From JABHCC01 sp034658635 (GTDB taxonomy: Bacteria; Bacteroidota; Bacteroidia; Bacteroidales; UBA12481): a stretch of DNA of 44,560 nucleotides. A program made the position numbers and the translations under genes. Shown here in pieces: positions 42,559-44,560 of this stretch. Where the stretch lies: positions 1 to 44,560 of the forward strand of contig JAYEFL010000075.1 of the NCBI GenBank assembly GCA_034658635.1, read 5' to 3'. The notes beneath the pieces were generated by a model. That model was given only the letters and a program-made list of their open reading frames with translations. It was not told the origin of the DNA and searched no databases. Position 1 is the first letter of the stretch. Each line of letters begins with the position of its first letter.

Positions 42559-44560
42559 CTATTTTTTCTTCTTTTTCTCTTCCTTTTTCATTTTATCCAG
42601 ATATGGAATCCCATCAGTAATCCAATTGGAAGGGTCCTGTTTCAACAAATAATAGTTGAACCACTCATTGATTTTCTTTGTGTAATCCAGAGCATTTTCC
42701 TTTTTTCTTACCGCATGGTTTTCTCCTTCATACACTAACATCACATAAGGTTTCTCCATCCTTCGCATTGTGCTATACAACTCTATTCCCTGGTGCCAGT
42801 CAACGGCTCCATCCTTATCTCCAAATGCAACCAGCAGAGGCGTTTGAATGTTTTGAGCCTGGAACATGGGAGAGTTTTCAATGTATTTATCCATAATCTC
42901 CCAATAAGGCTTGGTAAATCTTCCCTGGCTGGTCTCAAAAATTCCCTGGTTAGGTGATCCTGAATTCCAATAAATCTCTGTATACATAGAAATCATATCA
43001 GTCAGCGGGGCCCCGGCAACCGCAGCACTGAAAAGATCAGTCTGAGTTATGATAAAGGCCGTCTGGTATGCACCCCAACTATGTCCCATAAGTCCGATTT
43101 TCTCTTTATCGATCATCCCTGTTGATAGCACCTTCTCCACAGCAGGGATTACACATTCTACCGCAGAAACACCAGGGTCATCGAGGCGATAAACAATATC
43201 GGGCTGAAAGACAAAGAAACCCTGTTGAACATAATTAGTGGTATTGTAAAAACTCTTTGCTGAGGGATTGATGTAACGATGCAAACCATTCGACAGGATT
43301 TCATATATGTAAACCAACATTGGATACTGCTTACCTTCCTCATAATTGGCCGGATAATGTAGCACACCCTGCAAATCTTTCCCACTTTTATTTGTGAAAT
43401 CAATCAATTCAGCCCTACCCCAGGCAAAATCTTCTTGTTGAGGGTTAGATTGAACAATAATCTTTTTATTAGTTAGACCAGCATCTGCAACAACTAAAGT
43501 TGGAGACTGCTCATATGTATTCTCTGTCCACATATATCGCTCAGCCTTTTTTGCCTTTTTAAAACCATATGACGAAATCGCCTTATCGACAAAAATTAAT
43601 TCTATAGGTTTCTTTCCCCAATTCATAGAATAAAAACCAGACTTCTTTGTTTTATCTCCCGAAATTGATAAATACCATGTCTCTTTTGTGTCCAGATAAT
43701 CCTTTTCGTTATCTAATCGTCTGATACGGAAAATATTATTATCGCTTCTTCCCTGGGTCAGTCTTTTCGCCTCTGATCCGTTTGGCTTGAAGGCCCATAC
43801 ATCATATTCATCATTAATCAACACATATTTATCTTCTTGTGTCCAGCCTGAAAGGCCCCAGGAAGGTCTTACTTCAGCGGGATGATCATCACGAATATTC
43901 CAGAAAGGAACACCCTGGCTCCCAGTCAGATTCACATGCATAAGAGACTCTATATCATACGAGTACCAGTTCCTGTCTTTGAAATACACCACAAACTTCC
44001 CATCGGGTGATGAAGAGATGGAGCCGGTAAAATGCTTTAAAAGTTCTTTTTTCTCACCGGTTTTCAAATCCATGATATAATAATCTGCGTAAGTCATTCT
44101 GAATTGAGGCTCATAAGGTTTCTCAGTGGATACAATCGCATTTTTTTGATCACCGGTAATGCGTACCTTCCGTATCGTAGAATCAGCAATCTGACGGAAA
44201 CTATTTGTATTCAAATCCCACATACAGAGAAAACTGAAGTTTTTATCTGTGCTAAAAGTCTTTTTCTGACGAGGCTGAATCTTAGAATCTTTCCAATGCC
44301 AAACATCCACACCAGGCAATTTCTCATCCTTTTTTACATCCTTCTTCTTCTTATCCTTCTTATCCTTCTCACCTTCGTCACCAGTCTCACCTTCCTCACC
44401 TTCCTCACCTTCCTCACCTTCCTCACCCTTCTCTCCCTTCTCACCTTTTACTTCTTCCTTCGTATCCCCTACTTTCTTCTTACTAATTTCTTTTTTCTTC
44501 TTTGCAGAAAGCTCCTGCTCCTGAATACCAAAAAACACAGAGCTCATATCCTCTGCCCAT
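42559..44560 (-). CDS. S9 prolyl-oligopeptidase family protein, 5' end outside the window
   Basis: The reading frame stays open to the window edge (…Trp-Ala-Glu-Asp before the first visible Met at 44547), so the N-terminus, including any signal peptide, is missing. Visible are beta-propeller-type segments (ISSSPDGKFVVYFKDRNWYSYD, DVWAFKPNGSEAKRLT) and a C-terminal alpha/beta-hydrolase domain with nucleophile Ser490 in GLMGHSWGAYQT (numbered from Met 44547), Asp in AFGDKDGAVDW and His in YEGENHAV. It should hydrolyse peptides, probably in the periplasm. Near the visible N-terminus is a low-complexity insert of Lys/Glu and Gly-Glu-Glu triplets (about 19-75), encoded by a 9-bp repeat. The C-terminus ends in Lys/Glu-rich KKEEKKKKK. 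Confidence 0.9.
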   Translation of the reverse strand, partial: WAEDMSSVFFGIQEQELSAKKKKEISKKKVGDTKEEVKGEKGEKGEEGEEGEEGEEGETGDEGEKDKKDKKKKDVKKDEKLPGVDVWHWKDSKIQPRQKKTFSTDKNFSFLCMWDLNTNSFRQIADSTIRKVRITGDQKNAIVSTEKPYEPQFRMTYADYYIMDLKTGEKKELLKHFTGSISSSPDGKFVVYFKDRNWYSYDIESLMHVNLTGSQGVPFWNIRDDHPAEVRPSWGLSGWTQEDKYVLINDEYDVWAFKPNGSEAKRLTQGRSDNNIFRIRRLDNEKDYLDTKETWYLSISGDKTKKSGFYSMNWGKKPIELIFVDKAISSYGFKKAKKAERYMWTENTYEQSPTLVVADAGLTNKKIIVQSNPQQEDFAWGRAELIDFTNKSGKDLQGVLHYPANYEEGKQYPMLVYIYEILSNGLHRYINPSAKSFYNTTNYVQQGFFVFQPDIVYRLDDPGVSAVECVIPAVEKVLSTGMIDKEKIGLMGHSWGAYQTAFIITQTDLFSAAVAGAPLTDMISMYTEIYWNSGSPNQGIFETSQGRFTKPYWEIMDKYIENSPMFQAQNIQTPLLVAFGDKDGAVDWHQGIELYSTMRRMEKPYVMLVYEGENHAVRKKENALDYTKKINEWFNYYLLKQDPSNWITDGIPYLDKMKKEEKKKKK
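44368..44448. repeat. 9-bp minisatellite in the S9 peptidase gene
   Basis: Nine consecutive 9-base units of the type CTCACCTTC occupy 44368-44448; units 3 to 6 (44386-44421) are identical and the outer units carry one to three changes. Read on the minus strand in frame they encode G-E-K, G-E-E, G-E-T and G-D-E triplets. The period keeps the reading frame whatever the copy number. Confidence 0.88.

Noticed and set aside
1..44560. tRNA, rRNA, CRISPR, insertion sequence or phage genes
   Set aside because: Intergenic spaces are short and none folds as a cloverleaf by eye; there are no spaced repeats, transposase or integrase motifs.

Overview
This window comes from a member of the phylum Bacteroidota. 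The evidence is a type IX secretion (T9SS) core (gldJ, porU, porV) with T9SS-sorted cargo, a SusC/SusD/SusE starch-uptake locus, an ECF sigma factor with a FecR-like anti-sigma factor, a GWxTD-domain protein, and promoter elements of the TAnnTTTG type instead of sigma-70 boxes. Base composition is moderately AT-rich. Order and family cannot be fixed from the sequence. I found no rRNA, tRNA, CRISPR array, transposase, integrase or phage gene, so this looks like ordinary chromosome.

Layout. 1-1937: a large secreted T9SS cargo protein of unknown function. 1976-5056 (minus): a DEAD-box RNA helicase and folC. 5159-13399 (plus): a co-directional run of eight genes: PhoH-family PIN/ATPase, mtaB, an inositol-monophosphatase-family gene, ECF sigma, FecR-like anti-sigma, GWxTD protein, an LpxL-type acyltransferase and a GT2 glycosyltransferase. 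13394-16254 (minus): murF and gldJ. 16446-22132 (plus): porU, porV, ispF. 22200-24636 (minus): urocanate hydratase followed by a small lipoprotein gene. 24698-41188: an alpha-glucan utilisation locus. 41261-42526: a retropepsin-like aspartic protease with a PDZ domain. 42559-44560 (minus): an S9 prolyl-oligopeptidase-family protein cut by the window edge.

The alpha-glucan locus reads as a nearly complete pathway. A GH13 enzyme with a T9SS sorting domain would cut polymer outside the cell. SusD, SusE and SusC bind and import oligosaccharides. A second, periplasmic GH13 enzyme (cyclomaltodextrinase/neopullulanase type) trims them. An SLC45-type MFS transporter brings maltose-size sugar into the cytosol. 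A GH65 phosphorylase splits it into glucose and beta-glucose-1-phosphate. A LacI-family regulator sits between the two divergent halves, with a CAAACGTTTG palindrome on each side of it. The beta-phosphoglucomutase often found in such loci is absent here.

The most striking observation is the SusD-like protein. It is 736 residues long and carries, inside its SusD fold, a block of about 187 residues closely matching the C-terminal two-module carbohydrate-binding half of the neighbouring SusE. Other points of interest are a strong terminator between susE and the two amylase genes, an ECF/FecR pair coupled to a GWxTD gene instead of a TonB receptor (the FecR lacking the usual C-terminal domain), and a 9-bp minisatellite encoding Gly-Glu-Glu triplets in the S9 peptidase. 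Most start codons were chosen as ATG. For folC, hutU and porV an in-frame upstream TTG falls inside a TAnnTTTG promoter element and was rejected.
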